Positions 61,901-64,000 of a stretch of DNA of 64,000 nucleotides are shown here, piece by piece. The DNA is from Leptasterias polaris (Eukaryota > Echinodermata > Asteroidea > Forcipulatida > Asteriidae): positions 744,001 through 808,000 of the forward strand of contig JAZGTN010000150.1 in the NCBI GenBank assembly GCA_037783415.1. The letters run 5' to 3'. A model generated the notes under the pieces. The model did no database searches and was not told the origin of the DNA. It worked only from the letters and a program-made list of their open reading frames with translations. Numbering within the stretch: position 1 is the stretch's first letter; each line of letters opens with the position of its first letter. Position numbers and translations under genes: made by a program.

Positions 61901-64000
61901 TGACCTACGAGTAGTGTAAAATTTGTGCCAATCCAAAAATGATGTCAGGTTGATTTGAGCGTACTTACTTTGAATTTGCTTGAAAACTTCTCATTTTTGG
62001 GGGGTAGGGGTGACTCTCTGGCTGCTAGCGCCGTCTAGAAATGTCTCTCCGCCCCAAGAATTTGGTCACATGACCCCTTAAACTTGACCTACGAGTGGTG
62101 TAAAATTTGTGCCAATCCAAAAATGATGTCAGGTTGATTTGAGCGTACTTACTTTGAATTTGCTTGAAAACTTCTCATTTTCTTTGGGTAGGGGTGACTC
62201 TCTGGCCGCTAGCGCGGTCTATAAATGTCTCTCCCCCCCCAAGATTTCAGTCACATGACCCCTAGAACTTGACCTTCGAGTGGTGTAAATTTTGTGCCAA
62301 TCCAAAAATGATGTCATGTTGATTTGACCGTGCTTACTTTGCATTTGTTTTAAAATAGCTCGTTCAACTGAAGCCGCTATTGCGTCGACTTCGGATGGTC
62401 CCCGCTCGCTGGTAATTTGCGGTATGAAGATGGCGCCTGCTGGCCCTCAGATTCTGATTTTCGGATTTGAGAGTATTCAGGGAAGAATCAGGTAACAAAA
62501 TTTGTCTCTCTGGCATGCTGTGATCAGGAGTTATTGTCAACCGTAGATTTAACTTTATTTCAGGGTCTCAACGTTTTCCGCAGGCACTATTTCTTGGCCT
62601 TTTTTAAAACTTCTCATTTTTGGGGGGTAGGGGTGACTCTCTGGCCGCTAGCGCCGTCAAGAAATGTCTCTCCGCCCCAAGAATTTGGTCACATGACCCC
62701 TTAAACTTGACCTACGAGTGGTGTAAAATTTGTGCCAATCCAAAAATGATGTCAGGTTGATTTGAGCGTACTTACTTTGAATTTGCTTGAAAACTTCTCA
62801 TTTTTGGGGGGTAGGGGTGACTCTCTGGCCGCTAGCGCCGTCTAGAAATGTCTCTCCGCCCCAAGAATTTGGTCACATGACCCCTTAAACTTGACCTACG
62901 AGTGGTGTAAAATTTGTGCCAATCCAAAAATGATGTCAGGTTGATTTGAGCGTACTTACTTTGAATTTGCTTGAAAACTTCTCATTTTCTTTGGGTAGGG
63001 GTGACTCTCTGGCCGCTAGCGCGGTCTATAAATGTCTCTCCCCCCAAAAATTTCGGTCACATGACCCCTAGAACTTGTCCTTCGAGTGTTGTAAATTTTG
63101 TGCCAATCCAAAAATGATGTCATATTGATTTGACCGTGCTTACTTTGAATTTGTTTTAAAATAGCTCGTTCAACTGAAGTCGCTATTGCGTCGACTTCGG
63201 ATGGTCCCCGCTCGCTGGTAATTTGCGGTATGAAGATGGCGCCTGCTGGCCCTCACATTCTGAATTTCGGATTTGGGAGTATTCAGGGAAGAATCAGGTA
63301 ACAAAATTTGTCTCTCTGGCATGCTGTGATCAGGAGTTATTGTCAACCGTAGATTTAACTTTATTTCAGGGTCTCAACGTTTTCCGCAGGCACTATTTCT
63401 TGGCCTTTTTTAAAACTTTCATTTTCTTTGGGTAGGGGTGACTCTCTGGCCGCTAGCGCGGTCTAGAAATGTCTCTCCGCCCCAAGAATTCGGTCACATG
63501 ACCCCTTGAACTTGACCTACGAGTAGTGTAAAATTTGTGCCAATCCAAAAATGATGTCAGGTTGATTTGAGCGTACTTACTTTGAATTTGCTTGAAAACT
63601 TCTCATTTTTGGGGGGTAGGGGTGACTCTCTGGCCGCTAGCGCCGTCTAGAAATGTCTCTCCGCCCCAAGAATTTGGTCACATGACCCCTTAAACTTGAC
63701 CTACGAGTGGTGTAAAATTTGTGCCAATCCAAAAATGATGTCAGGTTGATTTGAGCGTACTTACTTTGAATTTGCTTGAAAACTTCTCATTTTCTTTGGG
63801 TAGGGGTGACTCTCTGGCCGCTAGCGCGGTCTATAAATGTCTCTCCCCCCCAAGATTTCGGTCACATGACTCCTAGAACTTGACCTTCGAGTGGTGTAAA
63901 TTTTGTGCCAATCCAAAAATGATGTCATGTTGATTTGACCGTGCTTACTTTGAATTTGTTTTAAAATAGCTCGTTCAACTGAAGTCGCTATTGCGTCGAC
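58991..64000 (+). repeat. Satellite array to the right window edge
   Basis: Cassette ATGs at 59201, 60007, 60813, 61618, 62424 and 63230 with a steady 805-806 spacing, and a partial L unit running off the end. Units at 59201 and 60813 share AGAACTGGACC and CCGTTGGCAC, giving a 1612-bp second-order period. The cassette at 59201 has lost its acceptor AG (TTTCATGG). The array shows no sign of ending. Confidence 0.93.
61086..63440 (+). repeat. Dispersed duplicate block, copy 2
   Basis: Partner of 42440-44800. The copies differ at a few sites, for example CTTCTCAATTTTGG at about 43965 against CTTCTCATTTTTGG at about 62611. The last part (from ATG 63230) fits the unit at 47183 slightly better than the one at 44584, so it is a mosaic. 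Confidence 0.75.

Noticed and set aside
1..64000. tRNA, rRNA or other structural RNA genes
   Set aside because: No tRNA A/B-box arrangement with a cloverleaf and no rRNA core motifs were noticed in the island or monomers; no covariance search could be run.

Overview
This is a eukaryotic (animal) window, about 94% of which is one head-to-tail satellite array. A single 4.2-kb non-satellite island (about 7135-11310) interrupts it. There is no bacterial gene content. The island encodes a protein with the zinc-finger/RING layout of the RAG1 N-terminus joined, by inferred splicing, to a transposase C-terminal tail. That combination is known from N-RAG-TP-type DNA transposons (first described in Aplysia; RAG1-N-like proteins also occur in sea urchin, amphioxus and cnidarians). 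With GT-AG introns and repeated TAGGCCTA words in the island, a marine invertebrate is likely (deuterostome or mollusc), but I cannot name the species.

The array is built from a monomer of about 184 bp in three flavours (Lc, Sa, Sb). Lc carries an extra 246-bp cassette flanked by the 8-bp direct repeat TTTTAAAA, making a 437-bp L unit. The common higher-order repeat is L-Sa-Sb, about 805 bp. Distances between successive cassettes are quantised as 437 + 184n (n = 0 to 5), or 437 + 195n in a second subfamily (B) whose short monomer carries an 11-bp duplication. I count about 71 near-complete cassettes plus four truncated ones and a partial copy at the window end. Each cassette looks like a first exon plus a 72-bp GT-AG intron, with a TATAAA about 200 bp upstream that the Sa/Sb monomers lack.

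Layout: 1-7134 is subfamily A array. 7135-11310 is the island, with the RAG1-N/transposase gene on the minus strand at 8488-10509. 11311-18853 is subfamily B array. 18854-64000 is mostly subfamily A with two re-inserted B blocks (19641-21682 and about 25769-26736). On top of this lie block duplications: 2829 bp at 16.8-22.5 kb, 5054 bp at 20.7-29.4 kb, 1426 bp at 37.7-41.6 kb, 5204/4399 bp at 49.5-59.0 kb, and a dispersed pair at 42.4-44.8 and 61.1-63.4 kb. A 131-bp foreign fragment interrupts the array at 41917-42047.

The only credible protein gene appears inactive as a transposase: it keeps the N-terminal zinc modules and the C-terminal tail with the likely last catalytic Glu, but I find no exon for the intervening core. 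The many identical 60-80-residue reading frames in the satellite are repeat artefacts and are not annotated as genes.
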